A DNA stretch of 60,693 nt. It comes from Vreelandella aquamarina (GTDB taxonomy: Bacteria; Pseudomonadota; Gammaproteobacteria; Pseudomonadales; Halomonadaceae). The stretch spans positions 1 to 60,693 of the forward strand of contig NZ_FODB01000018.1 in assembly GCF_900110265.1 (NCBI RefSeq), written 5' to 3'. Numbering within the stretch: position 1 is the stretch's first letter; each line of letters opens with the position of its first letter. A program made the translations under genes and the position numbers. Below the pieces are notes generated by a model. It was not told the origin of the DNA. It worked only from the letters and a program-made list of their open reading frames with translations, and did no database searches. This document shows positions 36,439 to 45,463 of this stretch, in pieces.

Positions 36439-37857
36439 TTAACGGATGATTTTAATGCCATAACGCTGTAACCGCCGCACCACGCTGGACTGGCTGATAC
36501 CCAACCGTTTGGCGATGGCATAGGTGCTGGGCAGTGTGTGACACAACGTTTGTAGCGCGTCCCGCTCTAACCGCTCTAGGTATTCTTTCAAGCTTTCGCC
36601 TGAGGCGAGCGGTGCCGCTAAAGGTGAGGCAGATACATTCGCCAAGCTGTGGGTATGCTGTTCGGTATAGGCTTGCGTTGCAGGCACTTCAATTTGATCG
36701 GTGGGGCTTGAAAGCCAGGCTCTTTCCAGCCAGTTTTCCAGCTCCCTGACATTACCCGGCCAGTCGCTGCCCATGAGCGTCGACCATACTTGATTGCCGA
36801 GAATTTTCTGCCGCCCATAGCGCTGGTTCAGCCGTTGTAAGCACGCTTCCACTAAGTCGGGAATATCCTCACGTCGTTCGCGCAAAGGTGGCAGGGTGAC
36901 GGGAATGACGTTGAGGCGGTAATAAAGATCCAGGCGGAAAAGCCCCGCTTCCACCTGTTTGCCCAAGTCCTGATTGGTCGCGACCACCAAACGGAAATCG
37001 ACCCGACGAGAGCGCGTATCCCCAAGGCGGGTTAGGCTGCCATCCTGAATGACCTTGAGCAGCTTGGTTTGCATTAACAGCGGCAGCTCGCCGATTTCAT
37101 CCAGAAACAGCGTGCCGCCTTCGGCCTGTTCTAACAGCCCCGCTTTGCCTTGCCGGGCTGCACCGCTGAAGGCGCCGGGCTGATAGCCAAACATTTCGGA
37201 CTCAAATAGATTTTCCGGGATTGCCGCGCAGTTCACCTCAATAAAGGGGCCGTCGCAGCGCTGGCTCCAGCGGTGAAGCTGTTTGGCAAACGCGGTCTTG
37301 CCGACGCCAGATTCGCCGAGCATCAGGACGTTGGCATCCGACGGCGCAACACGCTTGAGCAGCAGGGCAATTTCGCGCATCACATGGCTTCTAACCTGTA
37401 AGTTATCCAGCGCGTCATCCAGCGCTTGCTCTTCGGCATCGGGCGCGGCCTGGCTGCGCTTTAAGTGTTCGCTAAAGCGTTTTTGTAGCAGGGCGTACTC
37501 GTCCTGCAGAAGCTGTAAGTCGGTGAGGTCTCTCGAGCGGCTGATAATGCGCTCTAGCGTGCCGTTGACGAACACCGGGTAGGCTTCTGCGATGACGCGG
37601 CGGCCCGTGCCGGTGATCTGCATCAACTGGGCAGGTTGGCGGGTGCGCATCACTTCCATGGTAATGGAAGGTTTCAAAACACCGGCCGCCTGCAATTGCT
37701 GAACACTGCTTGAAAGAAGCTCTTCTCGCGATACGCCGTACACCGCCTCAGCACCGGGGCTGATATCCAAGATCTGCCCATCGCCACTGACAATGAAGAA
37801 GTGGTCGTTGGCGGTTTCTATGATGGTTTGCAGTACACGCCTGTCGATGTCGCTCAT
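36439..37857 (-). CDS. PAS-containing sigma54-dependent activator, putative regulator of the guanidinobutyrate cluster
   Basis: The 472-residue enhancer-binding protein has an N-terminal PAS sensor (about 10-115), a linker with coiled-coil character (about 115-145), and an AAA+ domain with Walker A GESGVGKT (181-188), Walker [13 protein letters not shown] (about 248-259) and the sigma54 contact loop GAFSGA (228-233). The usual loop is GAFTGA; Ser for Thr is a known conservative variant. A Fis/TyrR-type helix-turn-helix ends the protein ([20 protein letters not shown], about 446-465). It diverges from gbuA across 250 bp that holds three copies of one motif and a -24/-12 promoter. The regulated gene set is inferred from that. 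Confidence 0.9.
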   Translation of the reverse strand: MSDIDRRVLQTIIETANDHFFIVSGDGQILDISPGAEAVYGVSREELLSSSVQQLQAAGVLKPSITMEVMRTRQPAQLMQITGTGRRVIAEAYPVFVNGTLERIISRSRDLTDLQLLQDEYALLQKRFSEHLKRSQAAPDAEEQALDDALDNLQVRSHVMREIALLLKRVAPSDANVLMLGESGVGKTAFAKQLHRWSQRCDGPFIEVNCAAIPENLFESEMFGYQPGAFSGAARQGKAGLLEQAEGGTLFLDEIGELPLLMQTKLLKVIQDGSLTRLGDTRSRRVDFRLVVATNQDLGKQVEAGLFRLDLYYRLNVIPVTLPPLRERREDIPDLVEACLQRLNQRYGRQKILGNQVWSTLMGSDWPGNVRELENWLERAWLSSPTDQIEVPATQAYTEQHTHSLANVSASPLAAPLASGESLKEYLERLERDALQTLCHTLPSTYAIAKRLGISQSSVVRRLQRYGIKIIR

Positions 37858-37908
37858 ACGTCCTCCTTATCTATCGCAGCCGCTTTTATATTGTTGGATG
37901 AACGGAGT

Positions 37909-37925
37909 GATGCAAAGGTGACTCA
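37909..37925 (-). promoter_or_regulatory. Activator-site copy 1 (inverted)
   Basis: Read on the minus strand the site is TGAGTCACCTTTGCATC. It matches the two plus-strand copies in 14 of 17 or more positions and shares TGAKTCA then TTGCATC. It lies nearest the regulator gene and could mediate autoregulation. Confidence 0.6.
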
Positions 37926-37926
37926 T

Positions 37927-37943
37927 TGATTCACTATTGCATC
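37927..37943 (+). promoter_or_regulatory. Activator-site copy 2
   Basis: TGATTCACTATTGCATC, a near-exact match to the copy at 37959. The starts are 32 bp apart, about three DNA turns, so bound proteins would face the same side. Confidence 0.62.
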
Positions 37944-37958
37944 ATTTTATTGGTTGAT

Positions 37959-37975
37959 TGATTCATTTTTGCATC
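37959..37975 (+). promoter_or_regulatory. Activator-site copy 3
   Basis: TGATTCATTTTTGCATC, differing from copy 2 at two central positions. It lies about 42 bp before the -24 element of the sigma54 promoter, a short but workable distance for an enhancer-binding protein. Confidence 0.62.
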
Positions 37976-38016
37976 GATAAGCCGGTAAACCTACCTATTT
38001 ATCGGCGCGGGTGACT

Positions 38017-38032
38017 TGGCATGGTCTGTGCA
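38017..38032 (+). promoter_or_regulatory. Sigma54 (-24/-12) promoter of the gbuA cluster
   Basis: TGGCATGGTCTGTGCA fits the sigma54 consensus TGGCAYRNNNNTTGCW with the essential GG and GC at the right 12-bp offset and one mismatch. Transcription would start near 38043, giving a leader of about 65 bases before gbuA. Confidence 0.75.
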
Positions 38033-38110
38033 GTACCTGTGTATGAGCTAGATAAATCGCTAAAGCGCTAGGCCCGTCAGGCTGGCCATAATAAATCCAA
38101 GGAGAAAATG

Positions 38111-39061
38111 ATGTCGGACTTTAATCAGCCGCTGGGCGGCAACACCATGCCGCGCTTTGCGGGGCCTGCCACCATGATGCGCCTGCCCACGCAAGAGAGT
38201 GCTGAAGGGCTGGATGCGGCGTTTATCGGTATACCCATGGATATCGGTACATCGAACCGCCCGGGTACGCGCCTAGGGCCACGCCAGATTCGCGATGAGT
38301 CGCGCATGTTGCGCCCTTATAACATGGCAACAGGTGCCGCGCCGTTTGAAAGCCTACAGGTGGCGGATATCGGCGATGTGCCCATCAACACCTTTCACCT
38401 GCCGAAAAGCGTCGACATCATCACCGCCTTCTATGACGACGTGCTCAAGCACGACTGCATTCCGCTAACGCTGGGCGGCGAGCACACTCTGACGCTGCCC
38501 ATTTTGCGTGCCATAGCGAAAAAACACGGCCCGGTGGGGCTAATTCATATCGATGCCCATGCGGATGTGAACGAGCACATGTTTGGCGAACCCATTGCGC
38601 ACGGCACGCCGTTCCGTCGTGCCCAGGAGGAAGGGTTACTCGCCCATAACAAGGTCGTGCAAATTGGCCTGCGCGGGACCGGTTATGCCCCTGAAGATTT
38701 CGACTGGTGCCGCGAGCAGGGCTTCCGTGTGGTGCAGGCTGAGGAGTGCTGGCACCGCTCGCTGGCGCCATTGATGGCGGAAGTGCGTGAGCAGATGGGC
38801 GATATCCCGGTGTATATCAGCTTTGATATCGATGGCTTAGACCCCTCCGTTGCCCCTGGCACCGGCACTGTGGAAATGGGCGGCCTGACATCCGCCCAAG
38901 GTTTGGAAATTGTGCGGGGCACCGCTGGCTTGAACATCGTCGGTGGTGACCTAGTAGAGGTATCACCACCTTATGACCCCAGCGGTAATACGGCGCTGAT
39001 GGGTGCCACGCTGCTGTATGAAATGCTCTGCGTACTGCCGGGCGTCAAGCGTAACGCCTAA
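38111..39061 (+). CDS. gbuA: Guanidinobutyrase / agmatinase-family ureohydrolase
   Basis: The roughly 316-residue enzyme hydrolyses a guanidino compound to an amine and urea. The dinuclear manganese site is visible in GGEHTLTLP (first His), HIDAHADVNEHMFGEPIAHG (Asp/His set) and SFDIDGLDPSVAPGTGT (two Asp). The long HADVNEHMFGE loop matches Pseudomonas guanidinobutyrase GbuA and guanidinopropionase GpuA, and not classical agmatinase. The two-ATG start (38108 or 38111) follows GGAG; the second has the better spacing. The neighbouring decarboxylase and aldehyde dehydrogenase point to 4-guanidinobutyrate, with 4-aminobutyrate and urea as products. Confidence 0.88.
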   Translation: MSDFNQPLGGNTMPRFAGPATMMRLPTQESAEGLDAAFIGIPMDIGTSNRPGTRLGPRQIRDESRMLRPYNMATGAAPFESLQVADIGDVPINTFHLPKSVDIITAFYDDVLKHDCIPLTLGGEHTLTLPILRAIAKKHGPVGLIHIDAHADVNEHMFGEPIAHGTPFRRAQEEGLLAHNKVVQIGLRGTGYAPEDFDWCREQGFRVVQAEECWHRSLAPLMAEVREQMGDIPVYISFDIDGLDPSVAPGTGTVEMGGLTSAQGLEIVRGTAGLNIVGGDLVEVSPPYDPSGNTALMGATLLYEMLCVLPGVKRNA

Positions 39062-39196
39062 ACCTAGCATGCACGTGTTCGTGAAAAAGCGCTGACCTAA
39101 CAAGGCGCAGATGACAAAACATAAGAAGGGGAGCCGCGCTTCCCTTCAGGACGCCGCCAGCCCACCTCCAATAATCACATCCAATAGGTGAATCGT

Positions 39197-40579
39197 ATGT
39201 CTTATTCACAAGCGAAGTCGGAAGAACCCACTTCGTCTTCATTGATCCCCCGAGCACATCTTCTAAAGTTTTTGCTGCCATCGCTGATGGGCGTACTGCT
39301 TTTTCTGGTCCCGTTTCAAGTCGGTGATTCGATCAATATCGGCATGGGGTTAATGGCCGATGGCCTGCAGTCGCTTTTGGGCGCTGCACTGCCCGCGATT
39401 GCACTATGTGTGCTGTGTCTATCCGTCATCGTGACGCTCTATGTGAAGCTCGCACAGCCTAGCTGGGCACAGCAAGGCCACTTCAAAGACATGTTCGACG
39501 TGGGGGCTATTTGGGTAGCGCTGCGGATACTCGGTGCGATCTTCGTCATCATGACGTTTTTCCAGTTCGGCCCCGAAGTTGTCACAGCGTCTTACACGGG
39601 CGGAGTGATGCTTAATGATCTGGCACCCGTGCTACTGACGTTCTTTTTCTTTGCCGCGCTGCTACTGCCTTTTCTGGTCGAGTTCGGCTTTATGGAGTTT
39701 ATTGGCACCATGGTGCGTAAGCCGTTCCGGGTCATCTTTAACCTGCCGGGGCGCAGCGCGATTGATGCCACTGCGTCATGGATGGGCTCCGGTACGGTAG
39801 GCGTTTTGATTACCGCACAGCAGTACGAGCAGGGCTACTATAACGGCCGCGAGGCTTCGGTGATCGCGACCAACTTCTCCGTTGCTTCCATCGCCTTCAG
39901 CTTGCTGGTAACAAACTTTGTCGAGATCAACCACCTCTTCGTACAGTTCTATTTCACGGTAGTGGTTTCTGGGTTGATGGCAGCTGTCATCGTCTCGCGG
40001 ATTCCACCGCTGTCGCGTAAATCCGATGACTATTACGAGCCGGTCGGCTGCCAGTTAAGCGAAGAGCGCACCGAAAACGTGGGCCTGTTCCGCTACAGCC
40101 TGCTGCAGGCAACCCGCCGCGCGGCTGGCGCACCAGGGCCAAAAGAGCTGGCCCGGTTGGCGCTGCTTAACGTTATCGATATCTTCCTGACGCTGCTGCC
40201 GCTGGTGTTTGCGATTGGCACCGTAGCGCTGATTTTGGCCGAGTTCACGCCGCTGTTTACCTGGCTCTCCTACCCCATGGTGCCAGTGCTGGAACTGCTG
40301 CGTATTCCCGAAGCGCAGGCGGCCGCTCCTGCCACACTCGTCGGCTTTGCCGACATGTTCTTGCCTGCCGTGCTGGCCACCAACATTGAAAGCGAGCTGA
40401 CCCGCTTCGTGATTGCCTGCCTTTCCATGACGCAGTTGGTCTATATGTCGGAGATTGGTGCGCTGCTGCTCAAGTCGAAGATTCCCATCAAGTTCTGGGA
40501 GCTGGCCGTGGTATTCCTGCTGCGCACGGCGATTACGCTGCCGATCATCGCCTTTATGGCCCACACGTTTTTCTTCTAA
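39197..40579 (+). CDS. YjiH-family membrane protein (gate domain), putative guanidino-compound permease
   Basis: The 460-residue protein has about ten membrane helices and the nucleoside-recognition/gate pattern of the YjiH family (for example SWMGSGTVGVLITAQQYEQG and FSVASIAFSLLVTNF). No YjiH substrate is well established. Location between a guanidinobutyrase gene and the AruI-like gene suggests uptake of arginine, 2-ketoarginine or 4-guanidinobutyrate; this is inference. ATG 39197 is used because AGGTG precedes it; GTG 39188 is in frame but unsupported. A weak hairpin (GAAGGG/CCCTTC) lies before it at about 39124-39147. Confidence 0.85.
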   Translation: MSYSQAKSEEPTSSSLIPRAHLLKFLLPSLMGVLLFLVPFQVGDSINIGMGLMADGLQSLLGAALPAIALCVLCLSVIVTLYVKLAQPSWAQQGHFKDMFDVGAIWVALRILGAIFVIMTFFQFGPEVVTASYTGGVMLNDLAPVLLTFFFFAALLLPFLVEFGFMEFIGTMVRKPFRVIFNLPGRSAIDATASWMGSGTVGVLITAQQYEQGYYNGREASVIATNFSVASIAFSLLVTNFVEINHLFVQFYFTVVVSGLMAAVIVSRIPPLSRKSDDYYEPVGCQLSEERTENVGLFRYSLLQATRRAAGAPGPKELARLALLNVIDIFLTLLPLVFAIGTVALILAEFTPLFTWLSYPMVPVLELLRIPEAQAAAPATLVGFADMFLPAVLATNIESELTRFVIACLSMTQLVYMSEIGALLLKSKIPIKFWELAVVFLLRTAITLPIIAFMAHTFFF

Positions 40580-40589
40580 GGGGCCTGGT

Positions 40590-42218
40590 ATGAACGAGTC
40601 AACGACAATGACCTGCGCCGACCTGTTGATCCACCTGCTGCGCGATACGTACGGCGTGCGCGCGCTGTTCGGCATTCCCGGTGTGCACACGGTGGAGCTG
40701 TACCGTGGCCTGGAAGGCAGTGAGGTAGCGCATATCACTCCGCGCCATGAGCAGGGGGCGGGGTTTATGGCCGATGGCTATGCCCGTGCCAGCGGTCAGC
40801 CGGGGGTGTGTTTAATTATCACCGGGCCGGGGATGACCAATATTGCCACCGCCATGGGCCAAGCCCTGGCGGACTCCATCCCCATGCTGGTGATCTCCAG
40901 CGTTAATCGTCGCGATACCTTGGGCTTAGGCCAAGGGCGGTTGCACGAACTGCCCAGCCAGCAGCAGATGATCAGCGGCGTAGCGCGGTTTAGCCACACG
41001 TTGCTGGATGCCAGCACGCTACCCGAGGTGTTGGCCCGTGCCTTTGCCGTTTTCAACGGCGCGCGCCCAGGCCCGGTGCATATTGAAATCCCCATTGATC
41101 TGTTCAATGCGCCCGTCAGCGTGCCGACTAGCTGGCAAGCGCCCACGCTATACCGCGCGGCTCCCGACCCGGAAGGGCTGGCCGAGGCGGCTCGGCTACT
41201 CAAGGCGGCGAAGCTGCCTCTGGTGCTGTTGGGCGGTGGCTGTGTGTCAGCGCCGGAAGCCGCGCGAGCACTGGTAGAGCAGTTGGATGCCCCCACGGTG
41301 ACAACCATCAACGCCAAGGGGCTGCTGGGTCGTGATCACCCGCTGGACTTAGGAGCTAATGCTGCACTGCCCGCCGTGAGGGCACTAGCCGCTAAGGCGG
41401 ATGTGATTCTGGCAGTAGGAACCGAGTTGGGCGAAACCGACTATGACGTCGTTTTTGACGACGGCTTTCAACTCAACGGCACGCTGATTCGTATCGATCT
41501 TGATCCTGAGCAGCTGGTGCGCAATCAGCGCACCACGCTTGGCTTGGTGGGCGATGCCGGGCGCAGTTTGGAGCTTCTGATTAAGTATTTTTCGGAGACG
41601 CAGAAGCGGCAGGGCGGCGAGCGAACCGCTGCTGCTTTGAACACCTTAGATTTGGTAAACGATCCTTCGTTTAGCGATTTCGTTCCGCTCTATGAAACGC
41701 TGGCCGACCACTTACCTGACGCCATTCTAGTGGGCGACTCCACCGCCCCGGTGTATGCCGGAAATCATCTGGTCAGTCAGCCTGCGCCGCGGCGCTATTT
41801 CAATGCATCCACCGGTTACGGCACCTTGGGTTATGGGCTGCCTGCGGCATTAGGGGCGCAGCTAGCCCGGCCAGATCTACCCGTAGTAGCGCTGGTGGGA
41901 GACGGCGGGGTGATGTTTACGCTCTCGGAACTTGCCACCGCCGTGGAAGCCCGCCTGCCCGTGGTCATCGTGCTATGGCACAACGCCGGTTATGAAGAGA
42001 TCCGCCGCTATATGGATGCCAACGGCGTGGCCCGCTTAGGCGTGGATATTCAAGCGCCAAACTTCCTGACTCTGGCCGAAGGTTTCGGCTGCCCCGGCAT
42101 GTTGGTAGAGAGCCCCGCTGAGCTTTCCCAGGCACTCGCCAACCGCGTTCCCACCGGGCCGCTACTGATCGAAATTGACGCCGCTGCTTGGCAGCGCGCG
42201 TGCTCACTTTCTGACTAG
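40590..42218 (+). CDS. aruI: 5-guanidino-2-oxopentanoate decarboxylase-like TPP enzyme
   Basis: The 542-residue thiamine diphosphate enzyme has the acetolactate-synthase fold. The N-terminal domain has the catalytic Glu in HEQGAGFMADGYARASG (about 50), and the C-terminal cofactor motif starts with GDGGVMFTLSELATAVEA (about 437) and ends near HNAGYEEIRRYM. It is closest in look to AruI of Pseudomonas, which decarboxylates 2-ketoarginine to 4-guanidinobutyraldehyde. The ATG at 40590 fits the AruI start; the long open frame from 40455 is an overlap with the permease gene. An acetolactate synthase-like alternative cannot be fully excluded, but the neighbours argue for AruI. Confidence 0.82.
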   Translation: MNESTTMTCADLLIHLLRDTYGVRALFGIPGVHTVELYRGLEGSEVAHITPRHEQGAGFMADGYARASGQPGVCLIITGPGMTNIATAMGQALADSIPMLVISSVNRRDTLGLGQGRLHELPSQQQMISGVARFSHTLLDASTLPEVLARAFAVFNGARPGPVHIEIPIDLFNAPVSVPTSWQAPTLYRAAPDPEGLAEAARLLKAAKLPLVLLGGGCVSAPEAARALVEQLDAPTVTTINAKGLLGRDHPLDLGANAALPAVRALAAKADVILAVGTELGETDYDVVFDDGFQLNGTLIRIDLDPEQLVRNQRTTLGLVGDAGRSLELLIKYFSETQKRQGGERTAAALNTLDLVNDPSFSDFVPLYETLADHLPDAILVGDSTAPVYAGNHLVSQPAPRRYFNASTGYGTLGYGLPAALGAQLARPDLPVVALVGDGGVMFTLSELATAVEARLPVVIVLWHNAGYEEIRRYMDANGVARLGVDIQAPNFLTLAEGFGCPGMLVESPAELSQALANRVPTGPLLIEIDAAAWQRACSLSD

Positions 42219-42227
42219 GGTATTCCC

Positions 42228-43673
42228 ATGCAGACACTCAATCATCAGTTCATCAACAACCAGTGGGTTGCATCGAAGGGCACCCGGTTGCTCGATGTGA
42301 TGAATCCTTATCGCGAAGAGCGTATTGCTCAGGTCACCGCAGGGGATGCGGCAGATGTGGATGCTGCTGTTAAAGCTGCCCAGCAGGCTCAACCTGAATG
42401 GCAGGCGTTGGGTGGGGCCGAACGTGCCAACTACCTCGATGGATTTGCTGATGCACTAGAGTCTCGCCGAGAGGCATTGATCATACTGTCGGCCACCAAT
42501 AACGGTAAGCCACTGGCGGAAGCAGGCATTGACCTAGACGATGCGATTGCCTGCTACCGCTACTACGCCAAGCAGGCCAAAGCGCTGGATGCACGGCAAG
42601 GGGAGCAGGTCAGTGTCGACATGGAAGGCGTTGAAGCGCGTACGTATCACGACCCGGTTGGGGTAGTGGGTCTGATTGCGCCGTGGAACTTCCCTTTAGT
42701 GACTAGTGCTTGGAAGCTGGCACCTGCCCTAGCGGCGGGCTGCACTGCGGTATTTAAACCTTCAGAAGTGACGCCGCTGCCTGAACAAGTGCTGGCGGAG
42801 ATCGCGCTGGAAATCGGCTTGCCTGCAGGCGTGCTAAATCTGCTCAATGGTGACGGCGAGGGCATCGGTGCGCCGCTGACTAACCACTCTGGCGTGGATA
42901 AAATCTCCTTCACCGGCAGTAACCGCGTTGGCGAAGCGGTGATGCAGGCTGCCAGCGCCCGCACGGCGAGCGTGTCGCTGGAGCTAGGCGGTAAATCACC
43001 CATTATAGTGATGGAAGACGCAGAACCCGCCCAAGCCGCTGAGTGGGTGATGGCCGGTATCTACTTCAACGCCGGACAGATCTGCTCTGCCACCTCGCGT
43101 CTATTGGTACACGAAGACATAGCCGAAGCGCTTTACGCTGCGCTTGCTGAGCGGATGGATGCGCTGACGCTAGACGACCCGCTAGCCGAAGGAACCGACT
43201 TGGGCCCACTGACCAGCGTTAAGCAGCGCGATGCAGTACAGCGCTACATGGATATTGCCGATCAGGAAGGGCTCACGGTGGTACGCGATGGGAAGCACCG
43301 CACGCTGCCAGCTCAAGGCTATTTCCTAGCACCCACGCTTTACCGTGATGTGCCGGTAGAGAGCCGTTTGTGGAAAGAAGAGATCTTCGGCCCTGTACTT
43401 TGTGGTCGTAGCGTCGCAAGCGAAGCCGAAGCGATTCAGCTCGCCAATGACAGTGACTACGGCCTCGCCGCGACGGTGATCAGCGGCGACCCGGAGCGGG
43501 CCAAGCGCATTGGCCGTCAGTTGAAGGCAGGCAGTATTTGGTACAACAGCGAGCAGCTCGTGCTACCCGAAACTGCCTGGGGTGGCTTCAAGCGCAGCGG
43601 TATCGGGCGTGAGCTGGGCCCTTGGGGGCTGAGTGCGTACTTGGAAGTGAAGCATGTGGTTGGCGCTGAGTAG
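42228..43673 (+). CDS. Aldehyde dehydrogenase, putative 4-guanidinobutyraldehyde dehydrogenase
   Basis: The 481-residue NAD(P)-dependent enzyme has catalytic Cys286 (NAGQICSATSRLLV), general base Glu252 (SLELGGKSPII) and the Asn of PWNFPLVTSAW. It belongs to the betaine-aldehyde/amino-aldehyde branch, like KauB of Pseudomonas. It would oxidise 4-guanidinobutyraldehyde from the AruI step to 4-guanidinobutyrate, the gbuA substrate. It starts 9 bp after aruI. Betaine aldehyde is another possible substrate, but no choline genes are nearby. Confidence 0.87.
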   Translation: MQTLNHQFINNQWVASKGTRLLDVMNPYREERIAQVTAGDAADVDAAVKAAQQAQPEWQALGGAERANYLDGFADALESRREALIILSATNNGKPLAEAGIDLDDAIACYRYYAKQAKALDARQGEQVSVDMEGVEARTYHDPVGVVGLIAPWNFPLVTSAWKLAPALAAGCTAVFKPSEVTPLPEQVLAEIALEIGLPAGVLNLLNGDGEGIGAPLTNHSGVDKISFTGSNRVGEAVMQAASARTASVSLELGGKSPIIVMEDAEPAQAAEWVMAGIYFNAGQICSATSRLLVHEDIAEALYAALAERMDALTLDDPLAEGTDLGPLTSVKQRDAVQRYMDIADQEGLTVVRDGKHRTLPAQGYFLAPTLYRDVPVESRLWKEEIFGPVLCGRSVASEAEAIQLANDSDYGLAATVISGDPERAKRIGRQLKAGSIWYNSEQLVLPETAWGGFKRSGIGRELGPWGLSAYLEVKHVVGAE

Positions 43674-43685
43674 CCTGCGTTAACT

Positions 43686-43720
43686 AAGTAGAGTGGCCGC
43701 CAGTAGCGGCCACTCTACTT
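43686..43720. terminator. Strong hairpin between convergent genes
   Basis: Perfect 15-bp arms (AAGTAGAGTGGCCGC and GCGGCCACTCTACTT) with a 5-base loop lie between the aldehyde dehydrogenase stop and the DHH gene stop. There is no long T-run, but the stability and convergent position suggest a two-way terminator. Confidence 0.7.
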
Positions 43721-43740
43721 ATGACAGATAAGTACCCGTT

Positions 43741-44682
43741 TTACCCATCCGCATTAATCTTCTTAACAATCGCCGCCAACGCGCTCTCCGCCTGATCATT
43801 ATCAACTTGGCAAGTGCCCGCATTCAGGTGGCCGCCGCCACCGTAGCTTAGGCACAGTTCGCCCACGTTGGTGTTGCTGGAGCGGTTGAGGATCGATTTA
43901 CCAATCGCCAGCACGGTGTTTTGCTGCTTGAGCCCCCACATCACGTGAATCGAGATATTGCATTCGGGGTACATGGCGTAGATCACGAAGCGGTTGGTGG
44001 CGTAGATGGTCTCTTCGTTGCGTAGATCCAGAACCACCGCATTGCCGTGCACGGTTGCGCAGCGCTCAATTTGCTCCTTTGCTAACTGCTCATGCTCACG
44101 GTAAAGCGTGGTGCGCTCATGCACATCGTCAAGGGCGAGGATTTCATCGATGGTGTGCTCGCGGCAGTAATCGATCAGCTTCATCATCAACTGATAGTTG
44201 GAGATGCGGAAGTCGCGGAAGCGGCCCAGGCCCGTGCGGGCGTCCATGATGAAGTTGAGCAGTACCCAGCCCTGCGGGTTGAGAATTTCGTCTTTGTTGA
44301 ACTGGGCAGAGTCGCCTTTATCGACGGCTTCCATCATATCATCCCAGCGTGCGGGGAAGGCTTCGTGGCCGCCGTAGTACTCCCACACTACGCGGGCAGC
44401 GGAAGGGGCGTCTGCATTGATGATGTGGTTGTCGGCACGCTCAACGTTGCGCACGGTCTCGCTTAGGTGGTGGTCGAACGCTAGGTGGCAGCCGGGCACG
44501 TAGGGCAGGTTGGTGGTGATGTCGTTGGCATCAATAGCAATCTTGCCATCCTGCATGTCCTTCGGGTGAACGAAGGTGATTTCGTCAATAAGGCCTAAGT
44601 GCTTGAGCAGAGCACCGCATACCAAACCATCAAAATCGCTGCGGGTAACTAAACGAAACGTGGATGCTTGTTGGGTAGACAT
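43741..44682 (-). CDS. DHH-family phosphoesterase
   Basis: The 313-residue protein has the DHH family motifs: a SDFDGLVCGALLKHLG start (Asp ligands), DANDITTNLPYVPGCHLAFDHH with the name-giving DHH, and a C-terminal DHHA1-like GGGGHLNAGTCQV. Such proteins hydrolyse phosphodiesters or polyphosphate (NrnA, RecJ, exopolyphosphatase relatives). It is commonly labelled exopolyphosphatase, but the substrate is not proven. It is transcribed alone and faces the aldehyde dehydrogenase gene end to end. Confidence 0.88.
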   Translation of the reverse strand: MSTQQASTFRLVTRSDFDGLVCGALLKHLGLIDEITFVHPKDMQDGKIAIDANDITTNLPYVPGCHLAFDHHLSETVRNVERADNHIINADAPSAARVVWEYYGGHEAFPARWDDMMEAVDKGDSAQFNKDEILNPQGWVLLNFIMDARTGLGRFRDFRISNYQLMMKLIDYCREHTIDEILALDDVHERTTLYREHEQLAKEQIERCATVHGNAVVLDLRNEETIYATNRFVIYAMYPECNISIHVMWGLKQQNTVLAIGKSILNRSSNTNVGELCLSYGGGGHLNAGTCQVDNDQAESALAAIVKKINADG

Positions 44683-45114
44683 TTATTTTCTCGATACGGT
44701 GAACGGTGACCAAAAGATACCAGCAGTTATGTTGGGTTAAAATAAGCCTTTCTAGCCTTGCAACCTTTCTCACCAACGCTTTCGCCCTATGTACCTATTT
44801 ATTATGTCAAGTTAGCCGCGGTGCGGGGCGGCATGAATCGCTGGGGCTCATGTGCCAAACGTAAACAAGATTTTGCTAATTAAAAATCGCGATTCACCTT
44901 GTTTCAGTTAATGAATTTTTTATTAAGTAGTTGAAAAATAGTGTTTATATTTATTTTTGGCATGCCCTGGTATGGCGTCTGCAGTAGTTGGGTAAGAGCG
45001 AAAGGTTAGGATGACTCGCCGCTCTTATCGATCGTGAATCTATCGTGAAGACATAACGTTGTTAAATGTTTAACGCTGAATTGAACGAAAGAGTTGCCAT
45101 TAGGAGGCACGACC
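44683..45114. other. 432-bp AT-rich intergenic region
   Basis: No gene is visible. From about 44870 to 44965 the sequence is markedly AT-rich, unlike its surroundings, with tracts such as TTTTTTATTAAG and TTTATATTTATTTTTGG. It likely holds the promoters of the divergent DHH gene and acidic protein gene, and may bind nucleoid proteins. I could not name a specific site. Confidence 0.4.
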
Positions 45115-45411
45115 ATGAAAAAGGAAGCTCTCAAGAAGTTAGGTATCCTGGGTGTATCATTTGGTCTGGTAGCGAGCCCGCTCGCGTTTGCGATGGAAGA
45201 GCCTGAAGAGCAGCCCGCAACGCCGCAAGAAGAGACCATGCAGGATGATCAAGGCACCTACAACTCCTACGACACCGAGCAGGAGCAGGGGTCGACTACT
45301 GAAGGCGTGACCACCGAGTACGAAGAGGAAGAGCAAGAATTTACTTACGAAGAGGAGGAGGAAGAGCAAGAGCAGTGGGAAACGGAAAAGGATGACACAT
45401 CCGGCCAGTAA
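45115..45411 (+). CDS. Very acidic secreted protein of unknown function
   Basis: I do not recognise this 98-residue protein. It starts with a Sec signal (about 1-26, KKEALKKLGILG... cut after AFA). The mature part is dominated by Glu, with Gln, Thr and Tyr, and has only one or two Lys. A repeat-like core reads YEEEEQEFTYEEEEEEQEQW. It is probably disordered and highly negative in the periplasm or outside the cell. AGGAGG precedes ATG 45115. Possible roles include cation binding or protection at high salt; these are guesses. It is a single-gene unit ending in a terminator. Confidence 0.82.
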   Translation: MKKEALKKLGILGVSFGLVASPLAFAMEEPEEQPATPQEETMQDDQGTYNSYDTEQEQGSTTEGVTTEYEEEEQEFTYEEEEEEQEQWETEKDDTSGQ

Positions 45412-45463
45412 ATCCATTTTAGCGAAAGGAAGTCCTTCCCCTCACGCTCACGGATGAGCAGCA

